Positions 24,574 through 32,942 are shown, counted from the stretch's first letter. The stretch: 64,000 bases of DNA from UMGS1279 sp045536815 (GCA_045536815.1 JAZSOH010000021.1:84547-148546); one strand, 5' to 3'. Notes: generated by a model from the sequence alone, not told the origin. Made by a program: numbers and translations.

Positions 24574-25298
24574 ATCACATCCTCCTTCACAATAGAAAGG
24601 AAGGCTGATTCAAAATCAGTTGCTCCTGTTTTTTCTTTTAATTCTTCTATAGTTCCCACCGCAAGAAGATTACCATCTTTCATAATACCAATTCGATCAG
24701 AAAGCGCTTCGGCTTCTTCCATATAATGTGTTGTCAGGATAATGGTCGATTTACCTTTCAAAGAGTTAATCATATCCCAAAGCTCATGTCTTGCAATAAC
24801 ATCCAAGCCAAGAGTGGGTTCATCCAAAAACAAAATTTTAGGTTCACTGATTAGAGCCATAGCAATACTGACACGACGCTTATAACCGCCTGATAACTTG
24901 CCGGCTTTTCTGTTCAAAACAGACTCTAAAGTAAATTGTTCTGAAAGCTCTTTGATTCTTGCTTTTGTTTTTCCTTTGGAAAAGTTGTGAATACCGCATA
25001 TCAGTTCAAGGTTTTCTTTAACGGAAAGGTTTGGCGCTACTGCGGTTTCTTGCGGAGATACCCCAATCAACTGCTTCACCTTTTCAGGCTCCTTAATTAC
25101 ACTGTATCCGCCAATTAAAGCATCGCCATTCGTAGGTTTTGTTATGCAGGTCAGCATCTTTATTGTTGTAGTTTTTCCCGCACCGTTAACCCCTAACAAA
25201 GAAAACAGCTCGCCCTGATAAATTTCTAAATTGAGTTTGTCCACAGCAGTCAGATTTTTGTACCGTTTGACAAGCTCTATTGTCTTTATATCTTGCAT
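24570..25298 (-). CDS. ABC exporter ATP-binding protein
   Basis: A 242-residue ATPase of the ABC-2/DrrA class. Walker A GVNGAGKTTT (about residues 37-46), Q-loop SPQETA, signature LSGGYKRR (about 136-143), Walker B ILFLDEP (about 156-162), and the H-loop TTHYMEEAE. It powers the permease encoded next. The ATG at 25298 is chosen because it lies about ten bases after AAGGGGGG; a frame extending to 25331 lacks an RBS. No adjacent regulator gene is seen. Confidence 0.92.
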   Translation of the reverse strand: MQDIKTIELVKRYKNLTAVDKLNLEIYQGELFSLLGVNGAGKTTTIKMLTCITKPTNGDALIGGYSVIKEPEKVKQLIGVSPQETAVAPNLSVKENLELICGIHNFSKGKTKARIKELSEQFTLESVLNRKAGKLSGGYKRRVSIAMALISEPKILFLDEPTLGLDVIARHELWDMINSLKGKSTIILTTHYMEEAEALSDRIGIMKDGNLLAVGTIEELKEKTGATDFESAFLSIVKEDVI

Positions 25299-25527
25299 TT
25301 GTGTTATCCCCCTTTTTATTTGCAGTACCATAATAGCAAATTAAAAAGAAGAAGTGTTGATTTTTATCTGTTCGGTCGTTTTTATAATGTAATCGGTTGT
25401 AATTAGGGCTAGAAACTGAATGTCTTTATAAATGTGTTTTAGCATATAATTTAAACCCACTTGACATCTTTGCGGCTAAACTGAAAGTATCATAGTGGGT
25501 TACATACTTTGAATAAAGATATAAAAA

Positions 25528-25566
25528 ATTGAGTATTCACAGGTAAATCCCTTATGAATACTCAAT
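25528..25566 (-). terminator. hairpin terminator, leftward
   Basis: ATTGAGTATTCA and TGAATACTCAAT form a perfect 12-bp inverted repeat with a 15-base loop. On the minus strand it is followed by TTTTTTATAT, so it can stop transcripts arriving from the DUF4041 gene. Confidence 0.65.
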
Positions 25567-25660
25567 ATGGTCGATGTGACGTTGTAGTAATCAAGCGCAA
25601 ACCAGCATAAATAAAGGATTTTGCACAGTCAAAAACAGTACATATCCCTTGATTACTGTG
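25567..25660. repeat. 94-bp structured repeat, copy R1
   Basis: Aligns without gaps to 25898-25991 (74 of 94 positions the same). A 13-bp outer stem joins TGTAGTAATCAA to TTGATTACTGTG; an inner arm pairs CAAACC with GG-TTTTG. Several differences between the copies preserve pairing. The left end (TGGTCGATGTGAC, 25568-25580) matches the tRNA-Pro 3' end (TGGTCGAGGTGAC) at 12 of 13 bases. Confidence 0.65.
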
Positions 25661-25758
25661 TTTGTTTTACCAATAGCAAATAAAAAACACTTAACTAACT
25701 CCAAAGTCAATTATGTGTATCAAATCAAAATACTAATCGGTCTAATTTTTAAATTATT

Positions 25759-25904
25759 CATTATTCATTAGCCGCGCGATTTCATCATTCATTATTCATT
25801 ACGGAAAGCCGTTTTAATGAATGATGAATACCTAATAATGAAAAATGAAGAATACAAAATCAAAAATCCGCCGATTTTCATCAGCGGATTTCCGATTTTG
25901 GTCG
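25759..25904. repeat. 146-bp direct repeat, left copy
   Basis: Matches 27581-27726 with five mismatches and no gaps; from 25779 on there is only one difference. Contains CATTATTCAT-type words on one side and their inverse ATGAATGATGAA on the other, plus a hairpin AAATCCGC...GCGGATTT. It looks like a small non-autonomous inverted-repeat element. The two copies bracket the DUF4041 gene. Confidence 0.8.
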
Positions 25905-25991
25905 GAGTAGCGTTATAGTAATCAAGCGTAAACCCGCATAAATACTGGGTTTTACGCAGTCATAAACGGTACAAAGCTCTTGATTGCTATG
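25898..25991. repeat. 94-bp structured repeat, copy R2
   Basis: Second copy of the structured repeat. The outer stem (TATAGTAATCAA with TTGATTGCTATG) is kept with wobble changes; the inner arm GCGTAAACCC / GGGTTTTACGC is a perfect 10-bp stem with one bulged T. It ends 34 bases beyond the DUF4041 stop codon on that gene's downstream side. Confidence 0.65.
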
Positions 25992-26025
25992 ATTAAGCTG
26001 AAACATAAATTATTGTAAACGGCAA

Positions 26026-27318
26026 CTAGTTAGAGCCTTTCATTTTCAACGATGTTCTATACTGCTCTGCTTCTGGCACTTCAATGAACTCCACTGACTT
26101 GTCAAAATTTTTCATAACCACTGCTTTTATTTCATCAAGTGTTACATTGAAAAACTCTCTGCGCTGATTAACCATGTTGAGCTTTTTGTTTTCAAATGCT
26201 TTGTGTAGAGCATTTTCCAAAGCAGGAGCATTATCCGAGAAAATCATAGCGTGAATATCAAAGTTGAACGGAACAGAAGCGTCGCTCAATTCGTCTATTC
26301 GTTCCTGCGGATCTAGTCTTCTTGTCATGCCGATTTTATATATATTCTCTCCAAATGCACCAATGTTAGAAATAATATATACGTATCCTGCTTTTGCATT
26401 AGCCTCTCTATAATCAATATCCTTTATGTTCTTGTCAATTTCTTCGAGTTGTGCTTCGATCTCTGCCTTTTTCTTCTCCAAGTCTGCTTTTTGCTCGTCA
26501 GTAGCAGTAAGTAATTGCTTATTTATAGAATCTAAAGCATTTTGATAGTGTTTTTGTTCTTTTTGGATCTTTTTGCGAGCTTCCTCAATTTCTTTTTGAA
26601 GTTTTGCTTCTTCACGAAGTTGGGCACGAAGCTCTTTCTGTTCTTCCTTTTCCTCCTGCTTCTTTTGTTTGTATTCAAAAGCAAGATATAGTTCCTCAAT
26701 TTTGGCTTTTAAGTATTGATGAGTGATTGCTACGCTCATAATTCGTCCGAGTTTTGAAATGGCTTCAAAAGAAGTATGTAGTCTTCTTTCAGAAAGCTCA
26801 ATATTGGCGTATGTAACACGGCTAATAACTTCGTCACACTCGCTATTGAAGGCACGAAGCAACAGTTTTTGCATATCTTTCACCATTTTTTTGCCTTCGG
26901 ATTTGCTTCCGTTTACCGTCCAATTCATATTTCCGGTGACGGCTTGAGCGTTTTTGATTAACGCTTTTTGGGTTTCTCGAATTCTGTTCAATCTCTCCTT
27001 GTATGCCTCGGAGTTGATCATTTCATATTTGGGCTTATATAAAGCGAAATCTTGATATAAGAGCTGTTCTTCTACGTCAACAAGCATCTTCTGCTTGGTG
27101 TCAATTTTTGACTTAATTTCGTCAAGCTCAGCATTAGCCTTGTTAATGTTTTCATTTATCGTATTCTCTTTACTATGTAATTCTCTAATATGGTTTTCCA
27201 AATTACAAGCATCCATCATTTCGGGAGTGAGAAGCTTTTTTGCATCTTCTAACTCTGTCAATAATCTTTCATTTTCTTTTTTGATTTTTGAAGCGTGAAA
27301 TATGTCCATTATTCCCAT
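26026..27318 (-). CDS. DUF4041 coiled-coil protein with C-terminal GIY-YIG (T5orf172) domain
   Basis: A 430-residue protein in three parts. Residues 1-90 are a coiled coil. Residues about 95-220 match the DUF4041 region (FALYKPKYEMINSEAYKERL, TWNG-like VNGS, LLLRAFNSECD). A long charged coiled coil rich in E/K/Q follows (about 220-310). The C-terminus is a GIY-YIG-type T5orf172 domain: GYVYIISN, YKIGMTRRLDPQERI (about 325-350) and the late ALENALHKAF with its Glu and RREFF. Such proteins occur with phage and defence islands; the nuclease substrate is unknown. RBS GGAG lies nine bases before the ATG. AT-rich and flanked by direct repeats, so probably acquired. Confidence 0.8.
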   Translation of the reverse strand: MGIMDIFHASKIKKENERLLTELEDAKKLLTPEMMDACNLENHIRELHSKENTINENINKANAELDEIKSKIDTKQKMLVDVEEQLLYQDFALYKPKYEMINSEAYKERLNRIRETQKALIKNAQAVTGNMNWTVNGSKSEGKKMVKDMQKLLLRAFNSECDEVISRVTYANIELSERRLHTSFEAISKLGRIMSVAITHQYLKAKIEELYLAFEYKQKKQEEKEEQKELRAQLREEAKLQKEIEEARKKIQKEQKHYQNALDSINKQLLTATDEQKADLEKKKAEIEAQLEEIDKNIKDIDYREANAKAGYVYIISNIGAFGENIYKIGMTRRLDPQERIDELSDASVPFNFDIHAMIFSDNAPALENALHKAFENKKLNMVNQRREFFNVTLDEIKAVVMKNFDKSVEFIEVPEAEQYRTSLKMKGSN

Positions 27319-27580
27319 TTTAATTGACTCCTTTGTTTTTGTAGGAAAAGAGATTGAAATTATTTGTATATAATACTTAAACCATATGTATTTTTAATTA
27401 TTATAACATAAAATTTTTCGACAGTAAATATGATTTTTTTATGATTAAAACAAATAAGAAAGGAGTGATGTTATTTGTTTGTTTAATAATTTTGAATCAG
27501 TAAAAATTCGACTGGAGAATGTGAAAAAGCATAAAAGTGTTTATAAAAAAGAACATGCCGAAATCGGCATTTTCTTTTTT

Positions 27581-27726
27581 CATTATTCATCAGCGAAGCG
27601 ATTTCATCATTCATTATTCATTACGGAAAGCCGTTTTAATGAATGATGAACACCTAATAATGAAAAATGAAGAATACAAAATCAAAAATCCGCCGATTTT
27701 CATCAGCGGATTTCCGATTTTGGTCG
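27581..27726. repeat. 146-bp direct repeat, right copy
   Basis: Right copy of the repeat described at 25759. It runs directly into TGGTCGAGGTGACAGG, a copy of the tRNA-Pro 3' end. Confidence 0.8.
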
Positions 27727-27736
27727 AGGTGACAGG
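27721..27736. repeat. duplicate of the tRNA-Pro 3' end (att-like)
   Basis: TGGTCGAGGTGACAGG is identical to 27929-27944, the CCA end and T-arm side of tRNA-Pro, in the same orientation, 208 bp away. Duplicated tRNA 3' ends are the usual scar of integrase-driven insertion. No integrase gene is present. Confidence 0.6.
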
Positions 27737-27886
27737 GTACGGTTCTCTCTCTCTCTTTTGTCGACCGCTCCGAGCGGTTGCGCCAAAACCTTCGTGCTCC
27801 CGACTTCACAGTCCGCAAAACCTATCGCGGTTTTGCGGCTGCTTCGACGAACCTGCGCAGGTTCTCATCCTTTTCGTAGTCACAAT
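27737..27886. other. GC-rich block of stacked hairpins
   Basis: Contains CCGCTCCGAGCGG, CCGCAAAACC-TATC-GCGGTTTTGCGG and the 16-bp palindrome GAACCTGCGCAGGTTC within 130 bases. No ribosome binding site with a credible frame. Looks like a dispersed non-coding repeat. Confidence 0.5.
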
Positions 27887-27928
27887 AAAAAAAGATAGAA
27901 CCATCCTTTCGGACGGTTCTATCTTTTT
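27887..27928 (-). terminator. terminator of tRNA-Pro
   Basis: AAAGATAGAACCATCC-TTTC-GGACGGTTCTATCTTTTTT: long stem with one mismatch and runs of A/T, directly after the tRNA 3' end on the minus strand. Confidence 0.85.
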
Positions 27929-28005
27929 TGGTCGAGGTGACAGGATTCGAACCTGCGGCCTCTGCGTCCCGAACGCAGCGCTCTACCAAACTGAGCCACA
28001 CCTCG
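27929..28005 (-). tRNA. tRNA-Pro (anticodon CGG)
   Basis: 77 bases including an encoded CCA. The acceptor stem CGAGGTG pairs with CACCTCG, the D-arm is GCTCAGTTTGGTAGAGC, the anticodon stem CTGCG/CGCAG holds loop TTCGGGA (anticodon CGG, reads CCG), and the T-arm is CAGGTTCGAATCCTG. A terminator follows. Its 3' end is duplicated at 27721. Confidence 0.95.
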
Positions 28006-28199
28006 ATAAATTATTAAATTTTGCTTATTGTAAATTTTTTCTGTTTTATGGCTCCGCGCTGCTACGCAGCTGAACTCTTGCGGTGCCCGAAATTTAAAAT
28101 GCCTCTCTCGGCGATAAATTTTAAATGCTGTGCAATATCAACCTTTTTTCATGCTACAACATTATACCGCAAGAAAAATCTCTTGTCAATATCGCTTTT
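28006..28199. other. intergenic region with inverted-repeat remnant
   Basis: No gene. CTTGCGGT and ACCGCAAG face each other about 85 bases apart and enclose a second inverted pair (AAATTTAAAAT / ATTTTAAAT). This resembles a small decayed fold-back element. Confidence 0.35.
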
Positions 28200-28232
28200 A
28201 GACTTTTAAGGGCTTTTTGCCCCTAAAAGTCT
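28200..28232. terminator. hairpin at the 3' end of radC
   Basis: AGACTTTTAAGGGC-TTTTT-GCCCCTAAAAGTCT forms a 13-14 bp stem two bases from the radC stop. No strong T-tract follows on the minus strand. Confidence 0.55.
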
Positions 28233-28234
28233 AT

Positions 28235-28966
28235 TTATTTTGCGCCGAAGATAAAGCTATACTCCTTTGACGACTGCATTGACACACAGTCATCATCGGC
28301 AACTATTATATGGTCTAAAAACCGCACGCTTATATGCCTTAGCGCCGTAGCAATTTCACTTGTAACCCTAACATCTGCAGGGGAGGGAAAGGCAAAGCCT
28401 TTTGGATGGTTATGTGCAAGCATAACTGCGGTTGCTTTGGTTTTAATTACCGCTTCCATTACAACTCTGGCGCTTACCGAAACCGCAAACTCATCGCCTA
28501 CCGAAAGTGCAGGACAGCCTAAAATTCTGCCCTTATTATCAAGGCAAAGCAGCATAACCGTTTCCTTATCCAGTCCCAAAAACTGCCTTTTAAGAAATTT
28601 TACCGCTTCAACCCTATTATTGATACAGTTTTCCACATTAGTTCTATCATTCAAATACCTCTTCGCGAGGGGCATTATAAGCTTAAAAAGGCAATATGTA
28701 TTTTCTGTTATCCCGGGGATCTCGGCAAGCTCCTCCTTAGCCGCATCGAGCACTCCCGCAACCGAGCCGAACCTTTCAAGAAGAAGGTGTGCCAGTTCAT
28801 TAGTATCCTTTCTTGGAACAGAATAGCAAAGCAAAAGCTCTAGTATTTCGTGAGGCGGTGTACTATCGCTCCAACCGTTTTCGAGAAATTTTTGCCTTAT
28901 TCTTTGGCGATGGCCTTCGTGCAAATTTTTGTTTTCTTTTGCATCGCTTTTATGAGAATCGCGCAT
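28235..28966 (-). CDS. radC: RadC/JAB-domain DNA repair-associated protein
   Basis: A 243-residue protein. An N-terminal helix-hairpin-helix-like region (RFGSVAGVLDAAKEELAEIPGI, about residues 72-93) precedes a JAB1/MPN-type metalloprotease fold whose metal motif is visible: HNHPKG...SPADVRVT (about 185-200) with a downstream Asp. RadC family members were named for DNA repair but their enzymatic activity is not established. AGGACTG lies about nine bases ahead of the ATG. Monocistronic, downstream of the acpP terminator. Confidence 0.92.
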   Translation of the reverse strand: MRDSHKSDAKENKNLHEGHRQRIRQKFLENGWSDSTPPHEILELLLCYSVPRKDTNELAHLLLERFGSVAGVLDAAKEELAEIPGITENTYCLFKLIMPLAKRYLNDRTNVENCINNRVEAVKFLKRQFLGLDKETVMLLCLDNKGRILGCPALSVGDEFAVSVSARVVMEAVIKTKATAVMLAHNHPKGFAFPSPADVRVTSEIATALRHISVRFLDHIIVADDDCVSMQSSKEYSFIFGAK

Positions 28967-29000
28967 TTAATTCAGTCCTATAAATTTATTTTGCGAAAAT

Positions 29001-29027
29001 AAAAAAGCACCCGAAAAAAACGGGTGC
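29001..29027 (-). terminator. intrinsic terminator of acpP
   Basis: Minus strand: GCACCCG-TTTTTTT-CGGGTGC followed by TTTTTTATTTT, 32 bases after the acpP stop. Confidence 0.88.
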
Positions 29028-29058
29028 AAACCCTACTTAAAGGAATATAGTAAGAGCT

Positions 29059-29286
29059 TTATTGGTTGTTTTCGATATAGTTTACAAGGTCGCCAACCGA
29101 TTTGATGTCTTCAATAGCCTCGTCAGGAATCTCAACATCAAACTCATCCTCAACGCTCATCAAAACCTCAACAACGTCAAGGCTGTCTGCACCAAGGTCG
29201 TCAGCAACGGTTGTTTCCATTGTGATTGTTTCTGCCTCAACATCAAACTGAGTTGCTATAATTTCTCTTATTTTTTCGAAAACCAT
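29059..29286 (-). CDS. acpP: acyl carrier protein
   Basis: A 75-residue acidic four-helix protein that carries acyl intermediates of fatty acid synthesis on 4'-phosphopantetheine. The attachment Ser lies in DDLGADSLDVVEVLMSVEDE (about Ser37). RBS TAGGAGGAG precedes the ATG and a strong terminator follows, so it is expressed alone rather than in a fab operon. Confidence 0.97.
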   Translation of the reverse strand: MVFEKIREIIATQFDVEAETITMETTVADDLGADSLDVVEVLMSVEDEFDVEIPDEAIEDIKSVGDLVNYIENNQ

Positions 29287-29472
29287 ATTTTCTCCTCCTA
29301 AATGGGAATGTTTTGCCTTTAGTACGCTAAAAAATAGTTATTATAACTATAGACACGCACAAATTTTTATGGTATATTTATTTCATATAAACTTTCGTTT
29401 ACATATAGATAATATGATATTTTTTGAGTTTTGTCAACTGCTTTTATAAATTTTTTAATGCGGGGTGATTTT

Positions 29473-30318
29473 TTGGAAAGAAAATTTTCAGTTATTGGTT
29501 TTCCTTTATCTCATACTATGTCGCCCTTTATTCACAAAGAACTTTTTTCTCTTTCTAAAACAGACGCCTCTTACTCGGCTACCGAAATACCCCAAAAAGA
29601 CTTTACCTCACGTATTTTTGAGCTTAAAAGTTTAAACGGCTTCAACGTTACTATCCCTTTTAAGCAAGAAATTATACCTTTTTTAGACGGTTTAGGGGAA
29701 AGTGCTTTGCTTTACGGCGCAGTTAATACTGTCTCGGTAAAAAACGGTAACCTTTTTGGGCACAACACGGATGCCGACGGTTTTTTAGGGGCTTTAAAGC
29801 TTTACAAAAACGAAAGCTTTAAAACCGCTTTAATTTGCGGTTGTGGTGGCGCCGCAAGAACGATAGCTATTGCTCTTGCAAAATGTGGCACCGAGGTTTC
29901 TTTAGCCGTTCGCGACATTTCTTCAAACAAGGCCTTAGAAATTGCCCAAAAAATCAAAAATCTTTTCGGCAAAAAAGTTAGTATTTTAAATATAAAAGAA
30001 ATCTCGGGTGGGTTTGACCTTGTGGTTAACTGTACCCCTATAGGAATGTATCCAAACGTCGATGCTTCTCCGCTTGAAAAAACTGCGCTTTCGGGTGCAA
30101 GGTTTATTTTCGACGCCGTATATAACCCCAAAGAAACTCTTTTAATCAAATATGCAAAAGAGCTTTCTATCCCCTGCGGCGGCGGTATGGAAATGCTTGT
30201 TTTACAGGCCGCGAAGGCTCACGAGCATTGGTATGGTGCAACCTTTAAAAACACCGATATTTTAAAATTAGTGGAAGCGGCTAACGAGGAAATGAGGCGA
30301 GTTTTTGAAAAACAGTAA
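29473..30318 (+). CDS. aroE: shikimate dehydrogenase
   Basis: A 281-residue NADPH-dependent enzyme that reduces 3-dehydroshikimate to shikimate. Substrate motifs GFPLSHTMSP (about 7-16) and GFNVTIPFKQ with the catalytic Lys (about 57-66) are present, as are NTDADG (about 100) and the nucleotide fold GCGGAARTIA. The start is a TTG at 29473 behind GGGGTGA; longer upstream frames lack an RBS. First gene of the aromatic operon. The next start (TTG 30305) overlaps its end by 14 bases. Confidence 0.95.
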   Translation: MERKFSVIGFPLSHTMSPFIHKELFSLSKTDASYSATEIPQKDFTSRIFELKSLNGFNVTIPFKQEIIPFLDGLGESALLYGAVNTVSVKNGNLFGHNTDADGFLGALKLYKNESFKTALICGCGGAARTIAIALAKCGTEVSLAVRDISSNKALEIAQKIKNLFGKKVSILNIKEISGGFDLVVNCTPIGMYPNVDASPLEKTALSGARFIFDAVYNPKETLLIKYAKELSIPCGGGMEMLVLQAAKAHEHWYGATFKNTDILKLVEAANEEMRRVFEKQ

Positions 30319-30829
30319 AAATATTATTCTTTGCGGTTTTATGGGCTCGGGAAAAACCACCGTTGGCACCGCTCTTTCAGAGCTTATTTGCAAGGATTTT
30401 ATAGATTTAGATAAATATATTGAAAGAAAATGCAAAAAAACTGTAGCAGAAATTTTTAAAACGAAGGGCGAGGCCCATTTTAGAAAATTAGAAGAGCGAT
30501 TTACAAAGCGCCTGGCAAGGCGCAAAAACCTTGTTCTCTCCCTTGGTGGAGGAACAGTTTTAAACCCAAAAAATGTTGAAGTGCTAAAGAAAAACGGTGT
30601 TTTTTTCTATCTGAAGGTAGATGCAAACACTGTTATAAACAGGCTTTCGGGCGACAAAACCCGTCCTCTTTTATTGGAAAATGCAAAAGAAAACACTGTT
30701 TCTTTGCTGGAAAAAAGGGAGCCGATATATTCACACGCCGCCGACTTTACCGTTGACGGAAATCTTAGCATAAACGAAACTGTTAACCAAATTTTAGACA
30801 CATATTTTAGCGAGGAGTCTTATAAATGA
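30305..30829 (+). CDS. aroK: shikimate kinase
   Basis: A 174-residue kinase forming shikimate 3-phosphate. Walker A GFMGSGKTTVG (about residues 11-21), shikimate-binding DLDKYIE and FRKLEE, and the Gly-rich SLGGGTVLNPKN are all visible. Translation starts at a TTG inside the aroE end, and its stop overlaps the aroF start (ATGA). Length is normal. Confidence 0.95.
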   Translation: MKNSKNIILCGFMGSGKTTVGTALSELICKDFIDLDKYIERKCKKTVAEIFKTKGEAHFRKLEERFTKRLARRKNLVLSLGGGTVLNPKNVEVLKKNGVFFYLKVDANTVINRLSGDKTRPLLLENAKENTVSLLEKREPIYSHAADFTVDGNLSINETVNQILDTYFSEESYK

Positions 30830-31845
30830 TTGTTGTACTTAAAAATGGCACCACAAAAGCCGAAGCAGAAAAACTAAGTCAAATTTTAAACCAAAAATAC
30901 GGGGTTACCGTTAATGCCTGGCACGGCGAACTTTCGACCGTTTTAGGCCTTTTGGGTGATACACATAAGGTTGATATAGATTCTATCAGCGCTTTTGAAA
31001 TGGTTGAATCGGTTAAGCGTGTGCAAGAGCCTTACAAAAAGGTAAACCGCGCTTTCCATACAGAAAACACTGTAATAACTCTTGAAAACGGCCTTAAAAT
31101 AGGTGACGGGAGTCTTAATATTATTGCCGGTCCTTGCTCGGTTGAAAGCGAGGAGCAAATTGTTGAAATTGCTAAAAGCGTTAAGAAAAGCGGCGCTACT
31201 ATGCTTCGCGGCGGTGCTTTCAAGCCCCGTACCTCTCCATACGCCTTCCAAGGTCTTCACAAAGCCGGTATAGAGCTTCTTTTAAAGGCCAAAAAAGAAA
31301 CAGACCTTCCCATTGTTACTGAAATTATGTCGGCCGAGCACATAGACCTTTTTGGTGATGTTGACATTATTCAGGTCGGCGCAAGAAATATGCAAAACTT
31401 TGAGCTTTTAAAACGTCTTGGCAAGCTTAATAAACCTATTTTATTAAAACGCGGCCTTGCCAACACCATTGAAGAAACCCTTATGAGCGCCGAATATATT
31501 ATGAGCGAGGGAAACGAACAGGTTATTCTTTGTGAGAGGGGAATTCGCACCTACGAAACCTACACAAGAAACACCTTAGACCTTTCGGCTGTTGCAATTT
31601 TCAAAAAGCTTTCGCACCTTCCCGTTATTGTTGACCCAAGCCACGCGGCAGGAATTCCCTGGCTTATCGAACCCCTTTCCGTTGCCGCGTTGGGTGTAGG
31701 CACCGATGCTCTTATTATTGAGGTTCATAACGACCCGCCACACGCCCTTTCTGACGGCGCACAGTCAATTACTCCTGAGAAATTTGACTTCGTAGCAAAA
31801 CGTATTTTTGCGGCCAAAGAAGCTCTTTGTGCGGCATTGAAATAA
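30826..31845 (+). CDS. aroF: 3-deoxy-7-phosphoheptulonate (DAHP) synthase
   Basis: A 339-residue enzyme for the first step of the shikimate pathway, condensing PEP with erythrose 4-phosphate. It has the type I-beta layout: an N-terminal ferredoxin-like regulatory domain (residues 1-75), which commonly mediates feedback inhibition, and a TIM barrel with IIAGPCSVES (about 100), RGGAFKPRTSPYAFQG and DPSHAAG (about 270). Overlaps aroK by four bases. Confidence 0.95.
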   Translation: MIVVLKNGTTKAEAEKLSQILNQKYGVTVNAWHGELSTVLGLLGDTHKVDIDSISAFEMVESVKRVQEPYKKVNRAFHTENTVITLENGLKIGDGSLNIIAGPCSVESEEQIVEIAKSVKKSGATMLRGGAFKPRTSPYAFQGLHKAGIELLLKAKKETDLPIVTEIMSAEHIDLFGDVDIIQVGARNMQNFELLKRLGKLNKPILLKRGLANTIEETLMSAEYIMSEGNEQVILCERGIRTYETYTRNTLDLSAVAIFKKLSHLPVIVDPSHAAGIPWLIEPLSVAALGVGTDALIIEVHNDPPHALSDGAQSITPEKFDFVAKRIFAAKEALCAALK

Positions 31846-31873
31846 TTTTATATCAAAATTAAGGTGATTTAAA

Positions 31874-32941
31874 ATGCAAAAGGTTATTTCGGTAAAAAAC
31901 GGCGGTAAGCCCTACGAAATAACAATTAAAAAGGGACTTATAACTTCTGTCGGCAATGCTGTTCGCCCAATTACTAAGGCAAAAAAGGCGGCTATTATTA
32001 CCGACAGTAACGTTGCGCCCTTATATCTTAAAACCGTTATAGATTCCTTTAAAGATGCGGGTTTTGAAGTTTGCTCTTTCTCTTTTTTAGCGGGGGAATC
32101 TTCGAAAACACTTGATACGGTTACTAAAATTTTAGAATTTCTATGCCTTCAAAGGCTAACTCGAGGGGATATTGCCGTTGCCCTTGGCGGTGGCGTTACG
32201 GGTGACCTTGTGGGTTTTGCCTCGGCAATTTATCTAAGAGGGATTGATTTTGTTCAAATTCCAACCACCCTTTTAGCACAGGTTGATTCCTCGGTTGGCG
32301 GGAAAACAGGCTGCGACCTTGCTTTCGGCAAAAATCTTTGCGGTGCGTTTCATTCGCCTATCAGTGTTTTAATAGACCCCAATGTGCTTAGCACCTTGCC
32401 CGAAAAATATATGCGTGACGGCTTTAGTGAAGCGATTAAATCGGGCGCTATTTTAGTGCCAGGCCTTTTCGAACTTTTCGAAAAAGCCACCCCCGAAACT
32501 ATTGATTTAAACGAGGTTATTTACCAAAGTATTTTAATGAAGGCGGGGGTAGTGGAAAGAGATTTTACCGAAAAGGGTGAACGAATTCTACTAAACTTTG
32601 GACATACCCTTGGTCACGCTATAGAAAAATTTGAGAATTTTTGCGGTATGACACACGGCGAGGCGGTTGCAGTTGGTATGAGCCTTGTAACCCTTGCCGG
32701 AGAAAAAGCAGGTATTACCGAAAAAGGCAGTTATAAAAGGCTTACAAGCTGTCTTAAAAAATATGGGCTTGAAACTGATACCGATATTTCTCTCAGCTCC
32801 CTTGTAGAAATTTCTAAAAATGATAAAAAATCGGTAAACGGCGGAGTTAAGCTTGTTTTAATTAAAGAAATAGGAAGCGCTTTTTATAAAGAGATAGGCT
32901 TCGATGACCTTTTGCCATTTTTGGCAGACGGGGTGATATAA
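31874..32941 (+). CDS. aroB: 3-dehydroquinate synthase
   Basis: A 355-residue NAD- and metal-dependent cyclase making 3-dehydroquinate from DAHP. Motifs: ALGGGVTGDLVGFAS (about residues 96-110), QIPTTLLAQVDSSVGGKTG (about 132-150), the metal ligands in GHTLGHAIE (about 247) and THGEAVAVG. RBS AAGGTG precedes the ATG. Ends one base before aroA. Confidence 0.96.
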   Translation: MQKVISVKNGGKPYEITIKKGLITSVGNAVRPITKAKKAAIITDSNVAPLYLKTVIDSFKDAGFEVCSFSFLAGESSKTLDTVTKILEFLCLQRLTRGDIAVALGGGVTGDLVGFASAIYLRGIDFVQIPTTLLAQVDSSVGGKTGCDLAFGKNLCGAFHSPISVLIDPNVLSTLPEKYMRDGFSEAIKSGAILVPGLFELFEKATPETIDLNEVIYQSILMKAGVVERDFTEKGERILLNFGHTLGHAIEKFENFCGMTHGEAVAVGMSLVTLAGEKAGITEKGSYKRLTSCLKKYGLETDTDISLSSLVEISKNDKKSVNGGVKLVLIKEIGSAFYKEIGFDDLLPFLADGVI

Positions 32942-32942
32942 T

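Larger units (their letters stand above)
25299..26025. other. 727-bp repeat-rich intergenic region
   Basis: No gene. From left to right it holds a promoter-like AT-rich stretch, a terminator-like hairpin (25528-25566), a 94-bp structured repeat (25567-25660), AT-rich filler, a 146-bp TGAATAATGAA-type repeat (25759-25904) and a second copy of the 94-bp repeat (25898-25991) overlapping its end. It is the left flank of the DUF4041 gene. Confidence 0.7.

Noticed and set aside
25759..25860. short ATTATTCAT/ATGAATGATGAA words considered as a CRISPR-like array
   Set aside because: Words are irregularly spaced, inverted rather than tandem, and there are no unique spacers or cas genes.
27537..28073. 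178-residue open frame containing GRGDRIRTCGLCVPNAALYQTEP
   Set aside because: It reads through repeats, hairpins and the antisense of tRNA-Pro; this peptide is a familiar artefact of translating a tRNA gene.
29300..29472. possible riboswitch or attenuator upstream of aroE
   Set aside because: The region is AT-rich with no convincing conserved structure or terminator/antiterminator pair.
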